Shown here: piece by piece, positions 1 to 5,229 of the stretch
Layout of the letters: the number at the start of each line of letters is the position of its first letter
Numbering within the stretch: the stretch's first letter is position 1
Origin: Desulfurobacteriaceae bacterium
Lineage (GTDB): Bacteria; Aquificota; Aquificia; Desulfurobacteriales; DQVG01
Direction: 5' to 3'
DNA: 5,229 bases
Assembly: GCA_015661865.1 (NCBI GenBank)
Contig: DQVG01000031.1
Coordinates: 1-5,229 of the forward strand
Made by a program: the position numbers and the translations under genes
The notes under the pieces: model-generated
What the model saw: only the letters and a program-made list of their open reading frames with translations
The model's database searches: none
Told to the model about the DNA's origin: nothing

Positions 1-896
1 GTTCTCATATAAAAACCTTACTTTTAACCTTCTTTTTTAGATTTTTCCCCGGTCTAATTGAAAATGGTCATGTATATATTGCTTTACCTCCTTTATATAA
101 ACTAAAAAAAGGTAGGTGGGAAACTTATGTTTTAAGTGATAAGGAGCTTAATTTTTATATTTCTAAATTTGCTTCAAAAGAAATTTCATTAATAGATAAA
201 AATGGAAAATCCTTAGATGAAAGTGAAACTTTTAAACTTATAAATGCCATTGGAAATTATTTAGAGTATGTAAAAATTATTGCGAGACATAGATTTTTAG
301 ATTTAGCTTTGACCCTTATGAACTTGGATATAGATCCTACTGTATTTTTAGATAAAAAATCTAGCGAAGATTTAGCAAAGAAAATTTTAGAAAAATTAAA
401 AAATTCCCAAAAGTATTCCTATAAAGTTTTATTAGATGAGGAGCTTGGGTCTTATAAAATAAAATTTACTTTTAAGGAAAATCCATTTATAATTTATACT
501 TATACCTTAGATGAAGTCTTAGTAAGAAGTGATATATATCAAAAAACTAAAAATTTTCTAAAAGAAATAAATGAAAAACTTGGAGAGCCTCCTTATAAGG
601 TAAAATATCAAAATAATATAATATCTTTTAATGATTTAAACCAGCTTTATAATTTCGCCCTAGAAATTGGAAGAAAAGGTACCTATATTCAAAGATATAA
701 AGGTTTAGGAGAAATGAATCCGGATCAGCTTTGGGAAACTACTATGAATCCAGAAACCCGAAATCTTAAACTTGTAACTTTGGAAGATGCTGTGGAAGCT
801 GATGAAATATTTAATATCTTAATGGGAGATAAAGTAGAGCCAAGAAAAATTTTTATAAAACAATATGCTAAAAAGGTTAAGAATTTAGATATTTAA
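1..896 (+). CDS. gyrB: DNA gyrase subunit B, C-terminal part (5' end outside window)
   Basis: GyrB is the ATPase/TOPRIM subunit of the cytoplasmic A2B2 gyrase that introduces negative supercoils. The reading frame is open from base 3 (bases 1-2 end a preceding Gly codon) to TAA at 894-896, giving 297 visible residues. It opens with [13 protein letters not shown], the segment directly after the TOPRIM Mg-binding DxD, so the catalytic DxD and the ATPase domain lie off the left edge. Near the end are [11 protein letters not shown] (visible residues 230-240), [11 protein letters not shown], then MGDKVEPRK and the terminal NLDI, all GyrB hallmarks. About 300 residues follow the DGSH motif, as in E. 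coli GyrB and unlike the roughly 135 of Bacillus, so the Gram-negative-type insert is present. ParE is less likely because of the MGD-VEPR and NLDI ending. The TTG at 309 is internal and not a start. The next gene begins 14 nt downstream. Confidence 0.95.
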   Translation, partial: SHIKTLLLTFFFRFFPGLIENGHVYIALPPLYKLKKGRWETYVLSDKELNFYISKFASKEISLIDKNGKSLDESETFKLINAIGNYLEYVKIIARHRFLDLALTLMNLDIDPTVFLDKKSSEDLAKKILEKLKNSQKYSYKVLLDEELGSYKIKFTFKENPFIIYTYTLDEVLVRSDIYQKTKNFLKEINEKLGEPPYKVKYQNNIISFNDLNQLYNFALEIGRKGTYIQRYKGLGEMNPDQLWETTMNPETRNLKLVTLEDAVEADEIFNILMGDKVEPRKIFIKQYAKKVKNLDI

Positions 897-897
897 A

Positions 898-904
898 AAG
901 GAGG
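898..904 (+). promoter_or_regulatory. Shine-Dalgarno for the lipoprotein gene
   Basis: A perfect AAGGAGG lies immediately after the gyrB stop codon and 6 nt before the ATG at 911. It fixes the start of the lipoprotein gene. With only 14 nt between the genes there is no room for a separate promoter here, which suggests co-transcription with gyrB. Confidence 0.85.
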
Positions 905-910
905 AAAAAA

Positions 911-1696
911 ATGAAAAAAAATATTATTTTATTTTCTTTACTTTCTTTAGGACTTTTGGGATGTTTTGGAAAGAAAAAAGAAACGGCAAGTAATGAGCAA
1001 GTTCAAACTCCTCAACCTTTAGTAGAAGAAAAAGCTTCTCAAAAAAATACTGGTCTTCCACCTGGACATCCTCCTATTTCAAATCCTCATGGGACTATGG
1101 GAGGGATGGATAATCCTCACGGAGATATGGGAGCTATTTCTGGAGTTAAACCCGCTCCTCAAGTTCCAGAGCAAATAATAAAACTTTATCCCGGCGCCAC
1201 TTTAGCTTTTATTGATAAAGCTACTCAAAAAGAAATAAAAGAAGTTAAAATGAAATTGGGGGACAAGGTAGAAGTTAATGGATATAGCGTAAAATTAGTA
1301 TATGTTATTCCAGATCTTAAAGTTGGAGATAATGGGGGATATTTTGTAGCTAGTTTAAATCCTATAAATCCAGCTGTTTGGCTTGAAATTTACAAAGATG
1401 GTAAGTTAGTATTTAGAGGGCCAATTTTTGCTAACTTTCCAACTTTAACTGATCCTGGAACTGGATTTCTAGTTTTTGTAAAAGCTATTATGACTACACA
1501 AAAGCCAACTGCCTCTACCTGGAATACCTCATGTACAAGTTGTCATGGGGCTACAGCTCCTTCTAAGGAAGTTTTACTTTCAAAATATAAAACCAAAGAA
1601 GAATTTATTAAAGCAGCTAAACTTGCCGCTAAACATGGAAAAATGCCTTCAAATTTACCTTTTGAAAAAGCTGCAGGCGAGCTATATTCTAAATAA
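911..1696 (+). CDS. DUF2155-like lipoprotein with a C-terminal c-type heme domain
   Basis: This is a predicted envelope lipoprotein with four parts. Residues 1-18 form a lipoprotein signal (KK, hydrophobic core, lipobox LLGC with acylated Cys18). Phe follows the Cys rather than Asp, so by the E. coli rule it would go to the outer membrane. Residues about 48-75 form a low-complexity linker rich in Pro, Gly, His and Met, with GHPP and two NPHGxMG repeats (58-64, 68-74). Residues about 88-193 resemble DUF2155: a DKATQKE strand, then NPINPAVWLEIYKDGKLVFRG and FANFPTL, recalling the NPAAxVxIxExGKEVFKGW and FxxxP motifs of Geobacter-type members. Residues about 205-261 hold CTSCH (Cys208, Cys211, His212) and KMP (Met245), the expected axial pair of a small class I cytochrome c. 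Heme would be attached in the periplasm. The domain is recognised from memory; electron partner and role are unknown. The gene ends in a strong hairpin. Confidence 0.85.
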   Translation: MKKNIILFSLLSLGLLGCFGKKKETASNEQVQTPQPLVEEKASQKNTGLPPGHPPISNPHGTMGGMDNPHGDMGAISGVKPAPQVPEQIIKLYPGATLAFIDKATQKEIKEVKMKLGDKVEVNGYSVKLVYVIPDLKVGDNGGYFVASLNPINPAVWLEIYKDGKLVFRGPIFANFPTLTDPGTGFLVFVKAIMTTQKPTASTWNTSCTSCHGATAPSKEVLLSKYKTKEEFIKAAKLAAKHGKMPSNLPFEKAAGELYSK

Positions 1697-1702
1697 ATAT
1701 AC

Positions 1703-1730
1703 ATTCCCGTCCCAGATTTGGGACGGGAAT
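1703..1730. terminator. Bidirectional hairpin terminator between convergent genes
   Basis: ATTCCCGTCCC (1703-1713) and GGGACGGGAAT (1720-1730) form a perfect 11-bp, GC-rich stem around a 6-nt loop; the outer loop bases A and T could add a twelfth pair. The hairpin lies in the 36-nt gap between the stop of the lipoprotein gene (+) and the stop of the sirtuin gene (-). Both flanks are A/T-rich (ATTTAAAT on the right, TGTATATTTATTT reading leftward), so each strand gets a modest, interrupted U-tract. It is by far the most GC-rich stretch of the window. A Rho-independent terminator serving both directions is the best reading. Confidence 0.85.
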
Positions 1731-1732
1731 AT

Positions 1733-2470
1733 TTAAATGTACTCGTTTATCTTTTCTAAAGCTAAGCTAGCTTTTTCAAAAAATGAAATATCAGCTATTT
1801 GAGATATAGGAGTAGGTTCCAAATTAATTTCTATAACTTTTCCATTATTTTCCTTTACTACAAAAGGAATATGAGCTGCAGGATATACCACTCCACTTGT
1901 CCCAATAACAATACAAAGATCTGCCTTTTTCGCTAAAGAAAAAGCTTTACTTAAAGCCTCTTGAGGAAGAGGTTCTCCAAACCAAACTACTCCAGGCCTA
2001 AGAAGATCATGACATTTTGGGCATATAGGGGGAAGCTCTTTTAAGGGAGCTTCATAATTTTTTTCTTTATAGCCACAATTTTCATTTATACATTTTAAAG
2101 TCCATATATTTCCATGCAGCTCAATTATATTTTTACTTCCAGCTCTTTGATGAAGTTCATCTACATTTTGGGTAATTATTGTAATAGGTAAAAACTCTTC
2201 CCATTTGGCTAAAATTATATGAGCTTTATTAGGAGAAGCTTTCTTTATGAGCTGTCTTCTAAAATCATACCATTCCCAAACTAGTTTAGGATTTTTTATA
2301 AAAGCTTCGTAAGTTGCAAGCTCTTGAGGATTGTATTTATTCCATAGTCCATCTTTTCCTCTAAAAGTTGGAATTCCGCTTTCTGCACTTATCCCGGCTC
2401 CAGTAAAAACGATAATATTTTTTGCTCCTTTTATAAGTTTAGCTGCTAATTTATAGGCATTTTTTTCCAT
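1733..2470 (-). CDS. cobB: NAD-dependent protein deacylase, class III sirtuin (CobB/SIRT5 type)
   Basis: A sirtuin removes acyl groups from lysines in the cytoplasm using NAD+, releasing nicotinamide and O-acyl-ADP-ribose. All family motifs are present in 245 residues: GAGISAESGIP (24-34) and FRG (36-38) for NAD binding, QNVD (101-104), catalytic His119 in ELHG, a zinc ribbon with Cys127, Cys132, Cys150 and Cys153, then VVWFGE (161-166), GTSGVVYPAA (190-199) and NLEPT (216-220). Tyr68 and Arg71 form the YxxR pair that in SIRT5 and E. coli CobB binds the carboxylate of succinyl- or malonyl-lysine, so desuccinylase as well as deacetylase activity is predicted. The ATG at 2470 is preceded by AGGG at 5 nt and AGAGG at 11 nt; an in-frame stop lies just upstream. 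It converges on the lipoprotein gene and follows the radical SAM gene on the same strand after 86 nt. No cognate acyl-CoA synthetase gene is seen. Confidence 0.93.
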   Translation of the reverse strand: MEKNAYKLAAKLIKGAKNIIVFTGAGISAESGIPTFRGKDGLWNKYNPQELATYEAFIKNPKLVWEWYDFRRQLIKKASPNKAHIILAKWEEFLPITIITQNVDELHQRAGSKNIIELHGNIWTLKCINENCGYKEKNYEAPLKELPPICPKCHDLLRPGVVWFGEPLPQEALSKAFSLAKKADLCIVIGTSGVVYPAAHIPFVVKENNGKVIEINLEPTPISQIADISFFEKASLALEKINEYI

Positions 2471-2556
2471 TTTATCCCTAACCTCTGATACTTTAAAATA
2501 TTAATAATTATAGATTCAATTTATTCTTTTTTTTCGATGTCTCTATACTCTGATCC

Positions 2557-3498
2557 TTAACTTATTTTTATATTATCAAAAAGATGTTTAGTTCCAGAAT
2601 AATTTTTCCCCTGATAAAGATTTTTCTTTTTGAAAAAATCGTTTATAGTATTAATTACTTTCATTTTTTCCTTAAAAGAGCACCATTTGGGAGCTATTAA
2701 AAGATCTTCAGGAGCTTCGCCAGTTACCCTTTGAATAACAACATTTTGAGGCAAATAAGATATAAAATCTGTAACTATATCAGCATATTCTTCTAAACTA
2801 AGTATAGGAAACTTTTTTTCTTCATAAATCTTTGCCAAAGGAGTCCCTTTTAGGATATGAAGAGGGTGAATTTTTATTCCATCTATAGGTAAATTAGATA
2901 AAATTTTTGCAGTTTCTAACATTTTTTCTTTATTCTCTCCTGGAAATCCTAATATTACATGAGTACAAACTTTAATTTTTGGAAATTTTAACTTAGTAAG
3001 AAATAAAGCTTTCAAAAAATCACTAAAATAGTGCCCTCTATTCATCCACTTTAAAGTTTCAAAGTAAGGGCTTTGAAGACCATATTCTATCCAAACTAGA
3101 TAATCATCCGTGTAAGAATTTATTAATTTTAAAATTTCTTCATTTATGCAATCTGGACGAGTTCCTATAATAAGCCCAACTATATCTGGAAAAAGCTTTA
3201 TAATGTCATACTTTTTTTTTAAATTTTCTACTTTATCAAAAGTATTTGTATAGGCTTGAAAATAAGCTAGAAATTTTTTAGCTTTATATTTCTTTTTTGC
3301 AAATAAAATACCTTTTTCTAACTGCTCTTTTAAATCCAAAGACTTTTCTTTATAAGAAGAGCCTTGATAACAATATATACATCCAGGTTTACCATCTAAT
3401 CTATTGGGGCAAGTAAAATTAGCATTTAAAGGTATTCTTTGAACTCTACAACCAAATAGATCTTTAAGATATTTGTTAAAGCTATAAAAATACTCCAT
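2557..3498 (-). CDS. Radical SAM protein of the TIGR01212 family (YhcC/YtqA type)
   Basis: This is an Elp3-like radical SAM enzyme of 313 residues, matching E. coli YhcC and B. subtilis YtqA closely from end to end. The [4Fe-4S] cysteines have the family's stretched spacing, Cys30-x9-Cys40-x2-Cys43 within FTCPNRLDGKPGCIYC. Other family motifs are YFQAYTNTF (79-87), GTRPDC (112-117), IEYGLQS (137-143), NRGH (153-156), GFPGE (184-188), HPLHILKGTPLA (211-222) and LIAPKWC (267-273). YtqA was recently named MnmL, acting in conversion of cmnm5s2U to mnm5s2U in tRNA wobble bases together with the methylase MnmM. That role is possible here, but no mnmM is adjacent, so I leave the symbol blank. The start matches the family N-terminus (FNKYLKDLFGCRV). 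It begins 4 nt after the proC stop with only a distant AAAGG (about 11 nt), which suggests translational coupling. Confidence 0.9.
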   Translation of the reverse strand: MEYFYSFNKYLKDLFGCRVQRIPLNANFTCPNRLDGKPGCIYCYQGSSYKEKSLDLKEQLEKGILFAKKKYKAKKFLAYFQAYTNTFDKVENLKKKYDIIKLFPDIVGLIIGTRPDCINEEILKLINSYTDDYLVWIEYGLQSPYFETLKWMNRGHYFSDFLKALFLTKLKFPKIKVCTHVILGFPGENKEKMLETAKILSNLPIDGIKIHPLHILKGTPLAKIYEEKKFPILSLEEYADIVTDFISYLPQNVVIQRVTGEAPEDLLIAPKWCSFKEKMKVINTINDFFKKKNLYQGKNYSGTKHLFDNIKIS

Positions 3499-3502
3499 GA
3501 AA

Positions 3503-4297
3503 CTACTTTACCTTTTTAGTTTTATTAAAAGTTTCTAGGATTATTTTATAAATCAAGGCTCTAAAATTATTTTCCTCTAAAACTTTTAAACCCTCAATAG
3601 TAGTTCCAGCTGGAGAGGTAACTTTATCTTTTAAAGTAGCCGGATGTAATTTTTTTTCTTTAATCATAGAAACTGTACCTAAAATTGCATTTAAGGCAAA
3701 ATCCAAAGCTAAATTTCTTGGAATTCCAATGTAAACTCCAGCGTCAGCCAAACTTTCTACAAACACAGATATAAAAGCTGGACCCGAGCCAGAAATTGCA
3801 GTAATAGCATCTAAAAGTTTTTCATCTACTTCATAGATATATCCTAATTTTGAAAAGTAATGTTTAAAATCAAAAAGCAAATCTTTATCTATTTTTTGAT
3901 AGTAAGAAGTGGCCAAAATTCCCTTATTAACAGCTACCATCAAATTTGGCATTATTCTTATAATATTTTTAAAATCCGTTTTTAAATAGCTTTTGATATC
4001 TTTTAAAGAAACTCCTGCAGCTATAGATATTAAAAGTTGATCATCTTTTAAAGTATTTGATAATTTTTCACAAACCTCTTTTACTTGATAAGGTTTTACA
4101 GCTATTAAAATTATTTTTTGAGTTTTCCCAACTATGTCTATAGAATCACAGACTTTTATTTTATATTTTTCTGCTAAATCCTTTCTTCTTTTTTCATCAA
4201 TTTCACATACTAAAATTTCATTGTTATCTACTCCAGCTTTTAAAAAACCTTCTATAAAAGCTTCTCCCATATTTCCGCCACCAATAATTCCTATCAT
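3503..4297 (-). CDS. proC: Pyrroline-5-carboxylate reductase
   Basis: ProC catalyses the last step of proline synthesis in the cytoplasm: 1-pyrroline-5-carboxylate plus NAD(P)H gives L-proline. The 264 residues match the family's usual length. The N-terminal Rossmann fold starts with IGIIGGGNMGEAF (2-14); AVKPYQV (66-72) and IRIMPN (113-118) are family motifs. The C-terminal helical dimerisation/substrate domain has ISGSGPAF (168-175) and the signature HPATLKDKVTSPAGTTIEGL (218-237). An acidic residue (Glu32, in VCEIDEKRR) sits near the end of the second strand, where cofactor ribose contacts usually fall; NADH versus NADPH preference cannot be read safely. The ATG at 4297 has GAGGA at 7 nt. 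It is the first gene of a tight pair with the radical SAM gene. No other proline genes (proA, proB) are in the window. Confidence 0.96.
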   Translation of the reverse strand: MIGIIGGGNMGEAFIEGFLKAGVDNNEILVCEIDEKRRKDLAEKYKIKVCDSIDIVGKTQKIILIAVKPYQVKEVCEKLSNTLKDDQLLISIAAGVSLKDIKSYLKTDFKNIIRIMPNLMVAVNKGILATSYYQKIDKDLLFDFKHYFSKLGYIYEVDEKLLDAITAISGSGPAFISVFVESLADAGVYIGIPRNLALDFALNAILGTVSMIKEKKLHPATLKDKVTSPAGTTIEGLKVLEENNFRALIYKIILETFNKTKKVK

Positions 4298-4320
4298 GCT
4301 GTAGTCCTCACTTTAAACTT

Positions 4321-4342
4321 TTATGTTTATTAAGAAACATAA
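4321..4342. promoter_or_regulatory. Dyad in the proC leader, possible operator
   Basis: TTATGTTT (4321-4328) and AAACATAA (4335-4342) are perfect 8-nt inverted arms around a 6-nt centre, lying 23 nt upstream of the proC ATG and just before its Shine-Dalgarno. On neither strand is it followed by a T-tract, so it is not a terminator. A protein-binding operator or a weak leader hairpin is possible. It does not match a regulator consensus I recognise, and AT-rich DNA yields such dyads by chance. Confidence 0.35.
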
Positions 4343-4351
4343 GGTTGTAAA

Positions 4352-4369
4352 TATACTTTTTATACTTTT
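4352..4369. repeat. Tandem 9-nt direct repeat upstream of proC
   Basis: TATACTTTT occurs twice back to back (4352-4360 and 4361-4369), 10 nt from the dyad. Read leftward it is AAAAGTATA twice and overlaps the best -10 candidate. It may be a promoter or operator element, or merely AT-rich low complexity. Confidence 0.5.
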
Positions 4370-4484
4370 ATAAAAATGTTTATTAAAATTAAATATTCTC
4401 ATTTTTAAAAATTTTTAGCTTTACAATTATATTATTTTCTTATACATTTCTTTCATTTTTTTACTTTTTACATTAATTTCCTTT

Positions 4485-5229
4485 TTACTTTAAATTTAGA
4501 ATTTCAAAGGGAGAAGTATCTACTTGGCTTATTAGATAGTCGATACTTGGATATGTATTTTTTAAGTTTTCTAAAAGAGGTCTAAAAAAGAAAAATTCTG
4601 TTCCATAATGTCCCAAATCTAATATACACAAACCTTTATCCTTAGCTTCTAAAGCTGCGTGGTATTTGATGTCTCCTGTGATATAAATCTGAGCACCTTT
4701 GAAAATGGCATCTTTTATTAAACTTTCTCCACTTCCAGAGCAAATAGCAACAGTTAATTTTTTTCTTTTTAAAAGTTTTTCAAAATCTATTGGTTTAACT
4801 ATTCTATAAACATCTTTTGCCAAAGCTTTACTTTTTTTTAGAGTATTTAGGAGAGTATCAAAGTTCCCTTCAAATAAACCAATTAAACCATATTTTGGTT
4901 CATCTGTAGCTAAAGGTTCTACCTTCTTTAAAGCTAAACTTTGAGCTATTTCCATACTAGGAGATATATCACTTATATCTAAATTGGTATGCAGAGCTAT
5001 ATGAGCTATTTTATTATTTATAAGCATATAAACATAAGAATCGGGTAAAAATCTTTTTTCCCCTTTTAAAGTTACCGGATGATGGGTAATTATTAAGTCT
5101 ACATTTTTTTCTTTAGCTTCTAAGATAACCTTTTTAGATATACTAAGAGCAAATAAAATTGTTTTTACCTTTTTTTTAGGATTACCAACTAAAAGGCCCA
5201 CATTATCCCAGGTGTCTGCTAAAAATGAA
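4485..5229 (-). CDS. NIF3/YbgI (DUF34) family di-metal protein, N-terminus outside window
   Basis: The frame is open to the right edge. Upstream of the in-frame GTG at 5201 it continues with DTWDNVGLLVGNP, the conserved family N-terminus, so that GTG is the Val of DNVG and not the start; roughly 15-20 residues are missing. Numbering from that Val, the five expected metal ligands are present: His40 and His41 (ITHHP), Asp75 (HTNLD), His198 and Glu202 (GHYGTE). Also seen are CSGSG (154-158) and TGDIKYHAALEA (175-186). The length fits the short, YbgI-like form (E. coli YbgI, 247 residues) without the PII-like insert of larger members. The family forms toroidal hexamers with a dinuclear metal centre. 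It is often annotated as 'Nif3-like dinuclear metal center' or GTP cyclohydrolase I type 2, but the true activity is unsettled. It lies 187 nt upstream of proC, same strand; co-transcription is uncertain. Confidence 0.92.
   Translation of the reverse strand, partial: SFLADTWDNVGLLVGNPKKKVKTILFALSISKKVILEAKEKNVDLIITHHPVTLKGEKRFLPDSYVYMLINNKIAHIALHTNLDISDISPSMEIAQSLALKKVEPLATDEPKYGLIGLFEGNFDTLLNTLKKSKALAKDVYRIVKPIDFEKLLKRKKLTVAICSGSGESLIKDAIFKGAQIYITGDIKYHAALEAKDKGLCILDLGHYGTEFFFFRPLLENLKNTYPSIDYLISQVDTSPFEILNLK

Larger units (their letters stand above)
4298..4484 (-). promoter_or_regulatory. Upstream region of the proC operon
   Basis: This 187-nt, extremely AT-rich gap separates the NIF3-family gene from proC on the same strand. 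It holds the proC Shine-Dalgarno GAGGA (4305-4309, 7 nt from the ATG), a dyad at 4321-4342, a tandem repeat at 4352-4369, and an 11-nt repeat (ATGTTTATTAA at 4323-4333 and 4376-4386). Leftward, TATATT (4350-4355) is a possible -10 box but lacks a good -35. I see no GC-rich terminator for the NIF3 gene, no tRNA and no convincing small gene. A promoter for proC is probable from the spacing alone; its exact location is not resolved. Confidence 0.45.

Noticed and set aside
309..311. TTG as a start codon giving a 195-residue protein
   Set aside because: The same frame is open to the left edge and encodes conserved GyrB sequence beginning [13 protein letters not shown], so the codon is internal.
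1545..1736. Open frame of 63 codons overlapping the end of the lipoprotein gene
   Set aside because: It lies in another frame inside a well-supported gene, has no Shine-Dalgarno or recognisable protein features, and runs through the terminator hairpin.
2507..2512. TATAAT on the minus strand as a promoter for the sirtuin gene
   Set aside because: The -10 match is perfect, but no -35-like hexamer sits 16-18 nt upstream (only CGAAAA-like bases), and such matches are common in AT-rich gaps. A separate sirtuin promoter remains possible but is not supported enough to annotate.
4321..4342. Dyad as a terminator for the NIF3 gene
   Set aside because: The stem is AT-only apart from one G-C pair, lies over 140 nt past the stop, and is followed leftward by A-rich rather than T-rich sequence.
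4427..4456. Minus-strand mini-ORF MKEMYKKII downstream of the NIF3 gene
   Set aside because: Nine residues, no Shine-Dalgarno and sequence expected by chance in AT-rich DNA.
5199..5201. GTG as the start of the NIF3-family gene
   Set aside because: The frame continues upstream with DTWDN before VGLLVGNP, matching the conserved N-terminal motif of the family, so the true start is off the window.
1..5229. A mobile element, CRISPR array, defence island or other novel multi-gene system
   Set aside because: No transposase, integrase, regularly spaced repeats, RNA gene or toxin-antitoxin pair was seen. Nearly all sequence is explained by recognisable genes of uniform composition; only the function of the heme lipoprotein is open.

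Overview
This is an AT-rich window (about 30% G+C by eye) of ordinary chromosomal character: five protein genes plus a gene end, tightly packed. The organism looks like a Gram-negative bacterium. The gyrase B tail carries the long insert seen in E. coli-type GyrB. The second gene is a Cys-acylated lipoprotein with a c-type heme site, and it resembles DUF2155 proteins of Geobacter and its relatives. Together with the low G+C and Lys/Ile/Glu-rich proteins, this fits a thermophilic anaerobe of the Thermodesulfobacteriota type (Thermodesulfobacterium-like). That placement is an inference held at about 40%; AT-rich Aquificota or Thermodesulfovibrio relatives are also possible.

Layout: the left third reads rightward. 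It holds the C-terminal 297 residues of GyrB (1-896) and, 14 nt later behind a perfect Shine-Dalgarno, a 261-residue lipoprotein (911-1696) with a His/Met/Gly-rich linker, a DUF2155-like domain and a C-terminal CxxCH heme domain. A strong GC-rich hairpin (1703-1730) fills the 36-nt gap to the convergent block. The rest reads leftward. In transcription order it contains a NIF3/YbgI-family protein whose N-terminus is off the right edge (4485-5229), a 187-nt AT-rich gap with a dyad and direct repeats, proC (3503-4297), a TIGR01212 (YhcC/YtqA-type) radical SAM protein starting 4 nt after proC (2557-3498), an 86-nt gap, and a CobB-type sirtuin (1733-2470).

How they work together: the leftward genes serve separate housekeeping tasks, namely proline synthesis, probable tRNA or other radical SAM chemistry, NAD-dependent deacylation, and a di-metal NIF3 protein. 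No shared pathway is evident. proC and the radical SAM gene are almost certainly co-transcribed; the sirtuin may belong to the same transcript. The lipoprotein is probably co-transcribed with gyrB, an odd pairing. I find no mobile element, CRISPR array, RNA gene, toxin-antitoxin or defence module. The most unusual item is the DUF2155-like/heme c lipoprotein.
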